Source: Candidatus Magasanikiibacteriota bacterium
GTDB lineage: Bacteria; Patescibacteriota; Patescibacteriia; Magasanikbacterales; UBA922
DNA: 39,343 nt
Assembly: GCA_023246555.1 (NCBI GenBank)
Contig: JAHFIC010000004.1
Location: 1-39,343, forward strand
Direction of reading: 5' to 3'
Below the pieces are notes generated by a model that saw nothing but the letters and a program-made list of their open reading frames with translations, was not told the DNA's origin and ran no database searches. Shown here in pieces: positions 9,558 to 16,305 of the stretch (the stretch's first letter is position 1; every line of letters begins with the position of its first letter). The position numbers and the translations under genes are program-made.

Positions 9558-9566
9558 TTATCCACA
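9558..9566 (+). promoter_or_regulatory. Single consensus DnaA-box sequence
   Basis: TTATCCACA matches the strict bacterial DnaA box and overlaps the predicted transcription start of dusB. It is alone: no cluster of boxes, AT-rich unwinding element or dnaA/dnaN gene is nearby, so it is not evidence for an origin. It may be chance or may mark DnaA control of dusB. Confidence 0.3.
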
Positions 9567-9595
9567 ACTGTATACTTTTTTAGCTAAAAAATCAA
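9567..9595 (-). promoter_or_regulatory. Probable dusB promoter
   Basis: The minus strand reads TTGATT (9590-9595), 17 nt, TACAGT (9567-9572). The spacer contains the perfect palindrome at 9576-9591. Predicted transcription starts about 20 nt before the ATG at 9540. Confidence 0.5.
9576..9591. promoter_or_regulatory. Perfect 16-bp palindrome between divergent promoters
   Basis: Six T, AGCT, six A form a perfect dyad. It lies in the spacer of the dusB promoter and 8 nt upstream of the -35 box of the cobalamin-island promoter, where an operator for a dimeric repressor would sit. No other exact copy was noticed in the window. Confidence 0.4.
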
Positions 9596-9598
9596 CAT

Positions 9599-9627
9599 TT
9601 GACCAGCTAAAACGATGGTGCTATAGT
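9599..9627 (+). promoter_or_regulatory. Sigma70-type promoter of the cobalamin island
   Basis: TTGACC (9599-9604), 17-nt spacer, TATAGT (9622-9627). Transcription should start near 9634, immediately before the riboswitch fold. Confidence 0.8.
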
Positions 9628-9635
9628 CCCTCTAC

Positions 9636-9762
9636 AATTCAACAACATATTTGTGGAAGTGAGGTGATCCGCCAAAGGCGGACAAGCATTCCTCTACTGT
9701 GCCGCAACGGTAAAGTCCCGATGGAATCGGGAACAAGTCCGGTCTTCAAATATGTTTTACGC
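9636..9762 (+). promoter_or_regulatory. Cobalamin riboswitch aptamer
   Basis: The leader carries the conserved parts of the B12 element: GGAAGTGAGGTGA, a TCCGCC/GGCGGA hairpin, the B12-box-like ACTGTGCCGCAACGGTAAAG, the GTCCCGATGG/TCGGGAAC arm and AAGTCCGGTCTTC. A closing stem pairs AACATATTT (5') with AAATATGTT (3', about 9747-9755). It sits directly after a good promoter and before a terminator and DUF4430 genes, a context known for B12 control. When bound to cobalamin the element normally shuts expression off. The exact ligand subtype (adenosyl or aquo/methyl) cannot be assigned by eye. Confidence 0.85.
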
Positions 9763-9830
9763 CCGAGCAGGTAACGACGCGCTTTGCGTCTTTCTCCATC
9801 TCTACCTGTCCGGCTAGAGTTTTTTTATTT
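9763..9830 (+). terminator. Riboswitch expression platform: intrinsic terminator
   Basis: CAGGTA (9768-9773) pairs with TACCTG (9803-9808), enclosing a second hairpin GACGC/GCGTC, and the outer CCG/CGG can extend the stem. A run of seven T starts at 9820, followed by ATTTT. The first start codon (9832) comes 5 nt after the T-run, so the start site is almost fused to the terminator. The inner GACGC hairpin loop is placed where class-typical kissing-loop pairing with the aptamer would occur. Confidence 0.7.
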
Positions 9831-9831
9831 T

Positions 9832-10377
9832 ATGAAGGAATTTCATGCCAAACACAAGCACCATATTCGTCTGTGGATTCTTCTCGCCCTTCTAACCACG
9901 GTGAGCGGATATGTTGGGTACGGGCGATCATCGACGCCGAAACCAGAAGCCGGAAACCAAAAGTCGGAAATAACCCAGGGAAATGAATCGGTGGTTCAGA
10001 AAACACCAAACGATCAGGAAATTGTCTATACAAGCGTAGACAAACAGACGAAATTTGAGGAAACCACAGAAGCGGTATTTGTTCCGATTACTTTAGTGAT
10101 TGGTGAAGCCGAGTATATCGTACCCACCCCGCCGGACAGCACGGTTTACGCGCTCATGGAGACGGCACAAAGAAGCGGCGTCCTTCAATTTTCCAGTAAA
10201 AACTTCGGCGGCGACTTGGGCTATCTCATCGAAGAAATCAACGGCGTCAAAAATAGCGTCCGAGACAAAAAATATTGGATTTATTATATCAATGGGAAAA
10301 AAGCGGCGGTTGGAGTCTCAAACTACAAACCGCAAACGAACGACACCATCTCGTGGAAGTACGAGGACGAAGAGTGA
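9832..10377 (+). CDS. Membrane-anchored DUF4430 (transcobalamin-like C-terminal domain) protein
   Basis: The product has 181 residues. A basic, His-rich N-terminus is followed by a hydrophobic segment (IRLWILLALLTTVSGYVGY), either a signal peptide or an uncleaved anchor. A linker built from a heptad DNA repeat comes next, then one complete DUF4430 domain from about residue 80: PPDSTVYALMETA, a central FGGDLGYLIEEINGV, then the hallmark YWIYYINGKKA-VGVSNY and a final DTISWKYE. This domain forms the beta-rich half of cobalamin-binding intrinsic factor/transcobalamin and also occurs in bacterial surface proteins. Riboswitch control favours a cobalamin-capturing role outside the membrane. The ATG at 9832 was chosen over an upstream frame that begins within the terminator. 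There is no SD. Confidence 0.85.
   Translation: MKEFHAKHKHHIRLWILLALLTTVSGYVGYGRSSTPKPEAGNQKSEITQGNESVVQKTPNDQEIVYTSVDKQTKFEETTEAVFVPITLVIGEAEYIVPTPPDSTVYALMETAQRSGVLQFSSKNFGGDLGYLIEEINGVKNSVRDKKYWIYYINGKKAAVGVSNYKPQTNDTISWKYEDEE
9938..9972. repeat. Five 7-nt degenerate repeats in the DUF4430 gene linker
   Basis: CGAAACC, AGAAGCC, GGAAACC, AAAAGTC and GGAAATA follow one another exactly. They encode the PKPEAGNQKSEI linker between the membrane segment and the DUF4430 domain. Confidence 0.75.
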
Positions 10378-10411
10378 AATTTACCAATTTACTAATTTTC
10401 AAAACAAACTT

Positions 10412-13054
10412 ATGCATCTTCAGGTATATCGTCTTCTATTTATCCTCATTACCTTCCTCGGTGTCTGGAATGCCTCCCCTGCCCTGGCGGCTGATCCTGT
10501 GACTACCCACCTCACGATTCGACATGAAGATGTGATTGTTTTTGACGCCGATGTCTCCACCACAACAGAGGGAGCGACCACGGTTCTCGCAATGCTCCAG
10601 GCCGCGGATGAAGCAAGCGACGACTTTGCAATCACTGACCTGGCGTATTACGCCTCATTCAATGATTATCTCCTAAACTGTATTACATTCGGAAATCCAG
10701 AAACAAACGCCTGTTACAGTTGGAAATATGTGGTGAATGGCGAGTATCCGTTTCTTGGCATTGGCTCATACACGATTTCGGGCGGCGAATCGATTTACCT
10801 CTATTTCGGCGACCGCTATCGACTGGAGACGGAAGCTACAGAAGTGACACCGGATGATCCACTGATTGCCAGATTCTCTGAATACGATTTTGAAGCCAAC
10901 GCCTGGCTTCCCAAAGGTCAGAGTGAACTGCTTGCGACCGAGCCAATCTTACCTGATTATTCCAACTGGCCACCGGCGACCGTGCTCACAACCACAACCG
11001 ACAACGCCGGCGCCGCATCATTTCTTTTTTCCACAACCGGCACCTATTACATCACCATTCCAAATGACTACTGGCCGGGAGTAACCGTGGGGGTGATTGA
11101 CCCACCGGAAGAACCAGCGCCGTCTGTGCGACTCGTCGTGAGATATGGAGAGACATTTCTTTTTGATGAAGAAGTCGTTCTTCCGACCTCCACCGTAATT
11201 TCCTATACTGACTCGGCCACCGGCGCACCGGGAACGACCACCACGCTTCAGACATCCGTTTTGTCGCTCCTTCTCGCGACTGACGCGGCGACGAGTTCGT
11301 TATCGGTCACCCCGCCGGTGTACTACGAACAATTTGGCAGTTTTCTGGTGAATTGCATAAATGACGCGTGTTACAGTTGGAATTATGTCGTAGATGAACA
11401 ATATCCGCAGATTGGCCTGGACCAGTATCGCCTCCTCGGTGGAGAAACAATCTACGTTTATTTCAGCTCGCCGTGGCAGATCACAACGCCGTCCACAACC
11501 GTTGAAGTGGGAGAAGAAGTATCATTCGCCACTTGGCGGTATGAATACGACAATATTGAGGGATCCTGGACGCCTGACCCGAATACCAGTGTACAAATCT
11601 CTGTGCCAAATCCAGCGCCAACGGGATGGTGGGACGCGACAATTCCCGTAGCGACGATCACATCCAATGAGTCTGGTATTGCGACGACAACGTTTTCCGC
11701 GACTGGTACCTTTTCTGCAAGCATTACCTCGGCTGACTTTTCCAAGTGGAGCAGTCCGGTAACGGTGGAAGTGGTTGAGCCGGCCGTCCCACTACCGCCA
11801 GCGAACAATACTCAAAACTCGAACGGTGGTGGAACGAGTGCGCCGCCCGCATTTGACGTGCCGAGAGCCTTAATTTTCATCACCACTCAACAGAATTCAG
11901 ACGGATCGTTTGGCACACCTCTCTATACGGACTGGGCAGGAATCGCCCTTGGCGCCGTTCCCGGAACTTCTGCAGCCGAGGATCGGCTCCGCGCGTATCT
12001 TCTTACCAATCCAGACCCAGGGAGTCTGCTGACTGACATTGAACGCCGCGCTATGGCCCTTATGGCACTGGGTATTAACCCATACACAGGCACACAAACG
12101 AATTATATTGAACGCATTGTGGACAATTTCTCGAATGGTCAATTCGGTGATGTCGGTCTCTTCAACGACGACGTCTTTGCATTTTTTCCACTCATTCGCG
12201 CCGGTGTTTCTCCGAGCGATCCGCGCATCGCGAGCTCAACGGCATTTATTCTTTCTTTTCAGGAACCAAATGGCTCATGGGGAAGTGTTGATATGACTGG
12301 CGCGACGATCCAGGCCTTGGCGCTTGTTCCAGATATCCCCGGTGTTTCCGCTGCCACAGTCCGCGGAGTCGCCTACCTTGAGCAAACCGCAACCGATAAT
12401 GTGTTCTCTGCCGCGTGGAGCAATCAAGGCCTAGCGGCGGCCGGCAGGGCCGTAAATGATGCGCAACTTCTTTCGTTTCAAGAAGCTGATGGTGGCGTTA
12501 CAACAACTCCGCTTACTCCCAACAATCGTGTCTGGGGAACAAGTACCGTGATTCCGGCGGCATTGCATTTGCCATGGGGACAAATCTTGGCTGCTTTCAC
12601 GCCACCAATGCCAGCGGAAACTAATCAACAAGCGGGCGGTAACAACAGCCAGGCAAGTGGTGGTTTTGTGATTCCTCCGCAACCGGAAGAAGTCGCAACT
12701 ACGACCACCACCGGTTTGGAAGAACCGCAAACAGAAACCCCCCTTGCGCCGACAGATATTCAAGAAGGGTCGAATGATTCCACCAATGGAGAAACAGACC
12801 AAACACCGGTGGCATCTCAACCATCAGCCGATCCGACCGCGTCTGCCAATTCATACACGCCACCGCCGACATCCGAAGAAACGCCAGCTACAACGGCAGA
12901 TGAGATCACGGCAACACTCCCCGCTTCCGAAAAAACTGTTCTGTCGCAAAATCCGATTCAGGAAGCGGCCAGAGATGTGTTTGCCGGCTCGGCTAGTATG
13001 ACTGCTGGTCTCGGCCTATATCTCGCTTGGCGATTTCTTAAATTCATCGTATAG
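10412..13054 (+). CDS. Large surface protein: two DUF4430-like domains plus alpha/alpha-toroid (intrinsic factor-like)
   Basis: This 880-residue protein has a signal peptide (residues 1-28, ending SPALAA-D). DUF4430-like domain 1 (about 29-135) contains the LLNCI...CYSWKYVVNGEYPFLGIGSY pattern. A beta-sandwich follows. DUF4430-like domain 2 (about 237-355) repeats the pattern (LVNCI...CYSWNYVVDEQYPQ). Then come a second Ig-like segment, a Pro/Asn linker, and a helical domain (about 480-720) with squalene-cyclase/prenyltransferase-type QQNSDGSFG, QEPNGSWGS and QEADGGV repeats. A long Pro/Thr/Glu stalk and a C-terminal membrane segment (about 860-880) end it. Toroid plus DUF4430 are the two halves of animal intrinsic factor. 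Each DUF4430 domain has a Cys pair, probably a disulfide. Cobalamin binding is inferred from the riboswitch and architecture. The start at 10412 was chosen for the signal peptide. Confidence 0.85.
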   Translation: MHLQVYRLLFILITFLGVWNASPALAADPVTTHLTIRHEDVIVFDADVSTTTEGATTVLAMLQAADEASDDFAITDLAYYASFNDYLLNCITFGNPETNACYSWKYVVNGEYPFLGIGSYTISGGESIYLYFGDRYRLETEATEVTPDDPLIARFSEYDFEANAWLPKGQSELLATEPILPDYSNWPPATVLTTTTDNAGAASFLFSTTGTYYITIPNDYWPGVTVGVIDPPEEPAPSVRLVVRYGETFLFDEEVVLPTSTVISYTDSATGAPGTTTTLQTSVLSLLLATDAATSSLSVTPPVYYEQFGSFLVNCINDACYSWNYVVDEQYPQIGLDQYRLLGGETIYVYFSSPWQITTPSTTVEVGEEVSFATWRYEYDNIEGSWTPDPNTSVQISVPNPAPTGWWDATIPVATITSNESGIATTTFSATGTFSASITSADFSKWSSPVTVEVVEPAVPLPPANNTQNSNGGGTSAPPAFDVPRALIFITTQQNSDGSFGTPLYTDWAGIALGAVPGTSAAEDRLRAYLLTNPDPGSLLTDIERRAMALMALGINPYTGTQTNYIERIVDNFSNGQFGDVGLFNDDVFAFFPLIRAGVSPSDPRIASSTAFILSFQEPNGSWGSVDMTGATIQALALVPDIPGVSAATVRGVAYLEQTATDNVFSAAWSNQGLAAAGRAVNDAQLLSFQEADGGVTTTPLTPNNRVWGTSTVIPAALHLPWGQILAAFTPPMPAETNQQAGGNNSQASGGFVIPPQPEEVATTTTTGLEEPQTETPLAPTDIQEGSNDSTNGETDQTPVASQPSADPTASANSYTPPPTSEETPATTADEITATLPASEKTVLSQNPIQEAARDVFAGSASMTAGLGLYLAWRFLKFIV

Positions 13055-13077
13055 TTTCACTATCTCCATCTATTAAT

Positions 13078-13611
13078 ATGCAAAAAAAACTTGACTACAT
13101 CCTCGTGTTCTTCCTCATCGCCCTGGGCGCAACCGCGCGGCTTTTTCCGCATCCGGCAAATGTCGCGCCCATCGGCGCGATCGCCCTCTTCGCCGGACTG
13201 TATCTGCCCCGCCGCCTGTCGCTTATCGTTCCCCTTTTTGCAATGTTTTTGAGCGATCTTGTCATCGGCTTTTACAGTCTGCCAATTATGACGGCGGTTT
13301 ACGGAAGTTTCCTTGTCTCGATCGCCATTGCGCGCATCATGAAAAGAAAAAAAACTATTCCGTTTCTCATCGGTGGTACGACGCTTGGCGCGATTGTCTT
13401 TTTCCTTTTGACCAATGCCGCGGTCTGGGCTTTTGGAACAATGTATTCGCACAGCCTTTCAGGCCTTGCGCACAGCTACAGTAGGGCTATTCCGTTCTTT
13501 CGAAACAGTCTCGTGGGAGATCTCTTTTTTGTCGGTCTTCTTATTGGTGGGTATGAACTCCTAGCCAAACTTCATCGGCGGCGGTTCGTTCACCTCTTCG
13601 AGCGAACCTGA
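13078..13611 (+). CDS. Small membrane permease, ECF-S/DUF6580-like
   Basis: The 177-residue protein has five to six hydrophobic helices. It begins with the pattern ARLFPHPANVAPIGAIALFAG, followed by FAMFLSDLVIGFY, typical of the DUF6580 group of putative substrate-binding (S) subunits of energy-coupling-factor transporters. Lying 23 nt after the cobalamin-capture gene and under the same riboswitch, it is a good candidate for the membrane step of B12 uptake. It would need EcfA/EcfT ATPase and T subunits, which are not in this window. Its 3' end overlaps the convergent 463-residue gene by 51 nt. Confidence 0.75.
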   Translation: MQKKLDYILVFFLIALGATARLFPHPANVAPIGAIALFAGLYLPRRLSLIVPLFAMFLSDLVIGFYSLPIMTAVYGSFLVSIAIARIMKRKKTIPFLIGGTTLGAIVFFLLTNAAVWAFGTMYSHSLSGLAHSYSRAIPFFRNSLVGDLFFVGLLIGGYELLAKLHRRRFVHLFERT

Positions 13612-14952
13612 AATTGGAGCCACCACCCGTTCGATCGGCAGTGTTGCCGGCGGTTCGGCGCGCTTGCCCTCAATTTTCTGCAGGGATGGGGTCTTGATGT
13701 GCGACATGGGAAAATGCCAGATCGTGGCCAATTCTTCAATATTCAAAATAAATGGATTCGCACCCACCTTCATTTTGCGCTTTTTGTAGGCATTCATGAG
13801 GAGCCGTTTACGATAATTCGCGCGCCACACAGCGCCGACATACGACGTGTGCACCCCATACGTTGGCGCCAAAGAATTCGCTGATGGGATATTGAATTGA
13901 TTGATCGCGCCAATGAGCGCCGATACCGCCCGCTGAACTTTAAACACTTCCTTTCGCGCAATATACACGCCGCGCATTTTTGTTTTGAACCCAATCTTTG
14001 AAATTTTTTCTTCGATCCCTTCAACAAGTTTGCTTTCCCCAGGTGTTAAATATTGTATCTTATTGGGCGGACCGCTGTCATCATTGGATTCCGCGTGGGC
14101 ATCTTCCTCACCGCCAAAAATCTGCTGCCCGGCGAATTCCAACACCTTGATTGGTGCGTTAGCCAGCGCTTGGAGTATCTGCGATCCACCATGATGCCCA
14201 TGGCCCGTATCGCCAACAAGTTCTTTCACTTTGGCAATACCCTTCTCCTTCCAGTCATTGCCTGTCGGCTGAACAAGAATTTGGAACCAAAGTTGTTCGC
14301 CGGGGCCAATGCGCGTAAAACTTTCCAAAAATGCCGCCATCGGATCTTTCAATTGCGTATCTTTTGAAATGGTATGTTCAAAGTCCTGATAGGTGCGAAG
14401 CGGGTAGGTGTCGGATTCTGTAAGGGTAAAGTCAGCGCCCCACATGTTGTGCGTTTCATTCGGAAACTGGGTTGGAACACTCGTCACATAATCATCAACT
14501 TCTGTAATTTCCACCTCCGGATATTGAGCGTACACCGCCGCTTCGACCAGATCGCGAAATGTTTCTTCGGTGCGAATAAGAAACTGAATATATCCTTCGA
14601 TGCTGATAATTTCAAAGCTAAAATGCGGTTGTTTATACCCGTGCCAAAACTTTTTTGCGATGTCCTCATGCTCATGCGCTCCTGCCAAGTGCGCAAAAAT
14701 TTGTTCTACGGCTTTTGGTGTCTGCACATTAAGGAGCGGAATATCGACTGCCAGGACTACCCATTTCCAATGGGCGGTATATCGCGATTCTTTCCATTCC
14801 ACCCACATCGCAAGGCCGGCAAAAAAAAGGAGATGGAATAAAATAAGCCAACCACCCATGGCAGTAATTTGAGAAATGATCTCCCACGTCGACTGTTCAG
14901 AAAAAAAACGATTGATTTGATCGACGTCAATGTAGAGCGGCCCAAATTGCAT
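13561..14952 (-). CDS. Membrane protein resembling the N-terminal module of T4SS VirD4/HerA-like ATPases
   Basis: The product has 463 residues. One clear membrane segment (about 33-52, GGWLILFHLLFFAGLAMWV) is followed by a large cytoplasmic part. It includes a long mixed alpha/beta region (EQLWFQILVQPTGNDWKEKG), a His/Gly-rich spacer, and a C-terminal IEELATIWHFP...TPSLQ...AEPPATLP stretch. The last pattern resembles the linker just before the P-loop domain in conjugation-type ATPases of Gram-positive and Patescibacterial genomes. No Walker A or B motif is present, so the motor must be encoded elsewhere. A role in a type IV secretion or pilus-like machine is inferred from this resemblance. 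The small membrane protein at 15020-15199 lies directly upstream. Confidence 0.6.
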   Translation of the reverse strand: MQFGPLYIDVDQINRFFSEQSTWEIISQITAMGGWLILFHLLFFAGLAMWVEWKESRYTAHWKWVVLAVDIPLLNVQTPKAVEQIFAHLAGAHEHEDIAKKFWHGYKQPHFSFEIISIEGYIQFLIRTEETFRDLVEAAVYAQYPEVEITEVDDYVTSVPTQFPNETHNMWGADFTLTESDTYPLRTYQDFEHTISKDTQLKDPMAAFLESFTRIGPGEQLWFQILVQPTGNDWKEKGIAKVKELVGDTGHGHHGGSQILQALANAPIKVLEFAGQQIFGGEEDAHAESNDDSGPPNKIQYLTPGESKLVEGIEEKISKIGFKTKMRGVYIARKEVFKVQRAVSALIGAINQFNIPSANSLAPTYGVHTSYVGAVWRANYRKRLLMNAYKKRKMKVGANPFILNIEELATIWHFPMSHIKTPSLQKIEGKRAEPPATLPIERVVAPISGSLEEVNEPPPMKFG

Positions 14953-15022
14953 AGCTACTAAAGCTTCAAAGCTACTAAAGCTTCAGAAGCTGGGGAAGCT
15001 CCGAAAGCTTTGGAAGCTTTCA
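14953..15022. repeat. AGCT array with 9-nt period
   Basis: AGCT occurs at 14953, 14962, 14970, 14979, 14988, 14997, 15006 and 15015: spacing 9 nt except one of 8, with degenerate 5-nt fillers (often TCAAA, ACTAA, TTGGA). It fills the gap between the 463-residue gene and the 59-residue gene. Confidence 0.9.
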
Positions 15023-15199
15023 ATGATGCCCTCCGCCGCCGGCGGTAACCAAACCATAGATAACAAAATAGACACCGATCACGGAGATCCCTGCCCACCA
15101 CCATTCGTGAATGCCAGCAACATAGCCCGAAAAATAAACCAGTCCGGCAATGAGCGTACCGACAAACGCCACGAAATGTCGTATAAAATTTTCTGTCAT
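15020..15199 (-). CDS. Small two-helix membrane protein (59 aa)
   Basis: An ATG at 15199 opens a 59-residue frame ending with TGA at 15020-15022. It has two hydrophobic helices (VAFVGTLIAGLVYFSGYVAG, then WWWAGISVIGVYFVIYGLV) separated by a short HEWWW turn, and ends GGGGHH, a possible metal-binding or flexible tail. Two-helix mini-proteins next to conjugation-like membrane modules can be pilin-like or channel subunits, but I cannot assign a family. It lies upstream of the 463-residue gene on the same strand, with a promoter at 15250-15278, and both sides are filled by AGCT repeats. Confidence 0.65.
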   Translation of the reverse strand: MTENFIRHFVAFVGTLIAGLVYFSGYVAGIHEWWWAGISVIGVYFVIYGLVTAGGGGHH

Positions 15200-15204
15200 A
15201 CTAT

Positions 15205-15305
15205 AGCTACTTTAGCTTCAAAAGCTGCTGAAGCTTCAAAGGCTTTTGTATTGTACCACAAAAAAACTTCGGAAGCTAATAAAGGCTTCGGAAGCTTTGG
15301 AAGCT
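15205..15305. repeat. Second and third AGCT 9-nt arrays
   Basis: AGCT at 15205, 15214, 15223 and 15232 then GGCT at 15241 are spaced exactly 9 nt. After a 30-nt promoter-containing break, AGCT/GGCT occur at 15274, 15284, 15293 and 15302 with 9-10 nt spacing. The last unit runs into the final codons of secF. Confidence 0.85.
15250..15278 (-). promoter_or_regulatory. Extended -10 promoter for the 59-aa/463-aa genes
   Basis: The minus strand has TGG-TACAAT (-10 at 15250-15255, extended TG). Seventeen nt upstream there is a weak -35 (TAGCTT) that lies inside an AGCT repeat. The start of transcription would be about 45 nt before the ATG at 15199. Confidence 0.5.
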
Positions 15306-16296
15306 AAGCAGTAGCGAGCCGTTTCTGCCGCCATTCCTCCCATGCGACGAGGATAGCGCTCGCGACAAACACCGATGAATAGGTACCGAACCCGATGCCA
15401 ATAATAAGAGCCAGTGCGAAATAATGTATGGAAAGACCTCCAAAAATATACAGGGCGACGAGAACCAGGAGAATAGTCAAGGAAGTGTTAATGGAACGCG
15501 CTAGTGTCTCTTGCACTGCTCGCGAGACCACAGCGCCGAAGGCCTGCCCGCGATAGCGAATCAGGTTCTCGCGAATGCGATCAAAAACGACAATCGTATC
15601 ATTCACCGAGTAGCCAAGAATTGTCATGAGTGCTACCACAAACGGCACGTCTACTTCTACACCACGGTATTTCCCCAGAAACGCGAAGACACCGGCAGTA
15701 ATGACGACATCGTGTATCAAGGCAATAATCGTCGAAAGACCGTATTTCCAGGACGCGACTGGCTTTGAAACCCGCCGAAAGGCATATGCGACAAATAAGA
15801 GAATCGCGACATTGACTGCCAAAAGCATAACAAACGATCGACTCCGAAGTTGGGAGCTAATAGACGGCCCGATGGTTTCGATACGTTCTTCAAGAATATC
15901 CGGCAATGCTTTTGCTCCGAATGCCGCCCCAGTAAGCTCTTCCCCACCTTCGGTGACGATCGTGACCGGAGCGCTCGCTTCTTTTCCAAACACCGTACGG
16001 ATCGTTCCAAGAATCTGTTGATGCTCTGCTTCGGAAATAAATCGCATCTTCAGAATCATGTTTTTTTCTTTTGTGGGCTGAATAACCATCACCCCGAGAT
16101 TGAGCGGCCGCAGGGCATCTTCCATTGCGGTTGTTTCTGGTCGCTCTCCGGCAAACGAAATTTCGAGCAGTGAGCCGCCAGTAAAATCAAGCCCTGGTTT
16201 TAGACCGTACGCGATGAGAGCAACCACTGCCACAAGAAAAACAGTACCTGAAAAAAGAAACGTGAATTTTTTATACTGAATCAAATCAATCATCAT
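15304..16296 (-). CDS. secF: Protein translocase subunit SecF
   Basis: SecF works with SecD as an RND-type, ion-driven accessory that pulls exported proteins from the SecYEG channel. The 330-residue protein has the usual six membrane helices, an N-terminal GLKPGLDFTGGSLLE (D1 motif), IALIHDVVITAGVFAFLG, and the D4 signature ILGYSVNDTIVVFDRIREN with its functional Asp. It starts 9 nt after secD, so both are translated from one mRNA. The short periplasmic loop is normal for SecF and carries no extra domain. Confidence 0.96.
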   Translation of the reverse strand: MMIDLIQYKKFTFLFSGTVFLVAVVALIAYGLKPGLDFTGGSLLEISFAGERPETTAMEDALRPLNLGVMVIQPTKEKNMILKMRFISEAEHQQILGTIRTVFGKEASAPVTIVTEGGEELTGAAFGAKALPDILEERIETIGPSISSQLRSRSFVMLLAVNVAILLFVAYAFRRVSKPVASWKYGLSTIIALIHDVVITAGVFAFLGKYRGVEVDVPFVVALMTILGYSVNDTIVVFDRIRENLIRYRGQAFGAVVSRAVQETLARSINTSLTILLVLVALYIFGGLSIHYFALALIIGIGFGTYSSVFVASAILVAWEEWRQKRLATA

Positions 16297-16305
16297 AGAG
16301 AGATA

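Noticed and set aside
9558-9566. Replication origin suggested by a perfect DnaA box
   Set aside because: Only one box, no cluster, no AT-rich unwinding region, no dnaA or dnaN nearby; a second match (2412-2420) lies within dnaG coding sequence and is likely chance.
10375-10377. UGA recoding (Gracilibacteria/Absconditabacteria code)
   Set aside because: TGA ends several clearly complete genes (e.g. 10377, 13611, 31089, 32420), and conserved proteins are intact under the standard code.
10100-10411. Upstream extension of the large DUF4430 protein
   Set aside because: This would read the preceding DUF4430 gene in a shifted frame; a proper signal peptide starts at 10412.
14953-15305. CRISPR or coding remnant made of AGCT repeats
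   Set aside because: Units of 9 nt are far too short for CRISPR, and neither strand gives a sustained open frame through all arrays.
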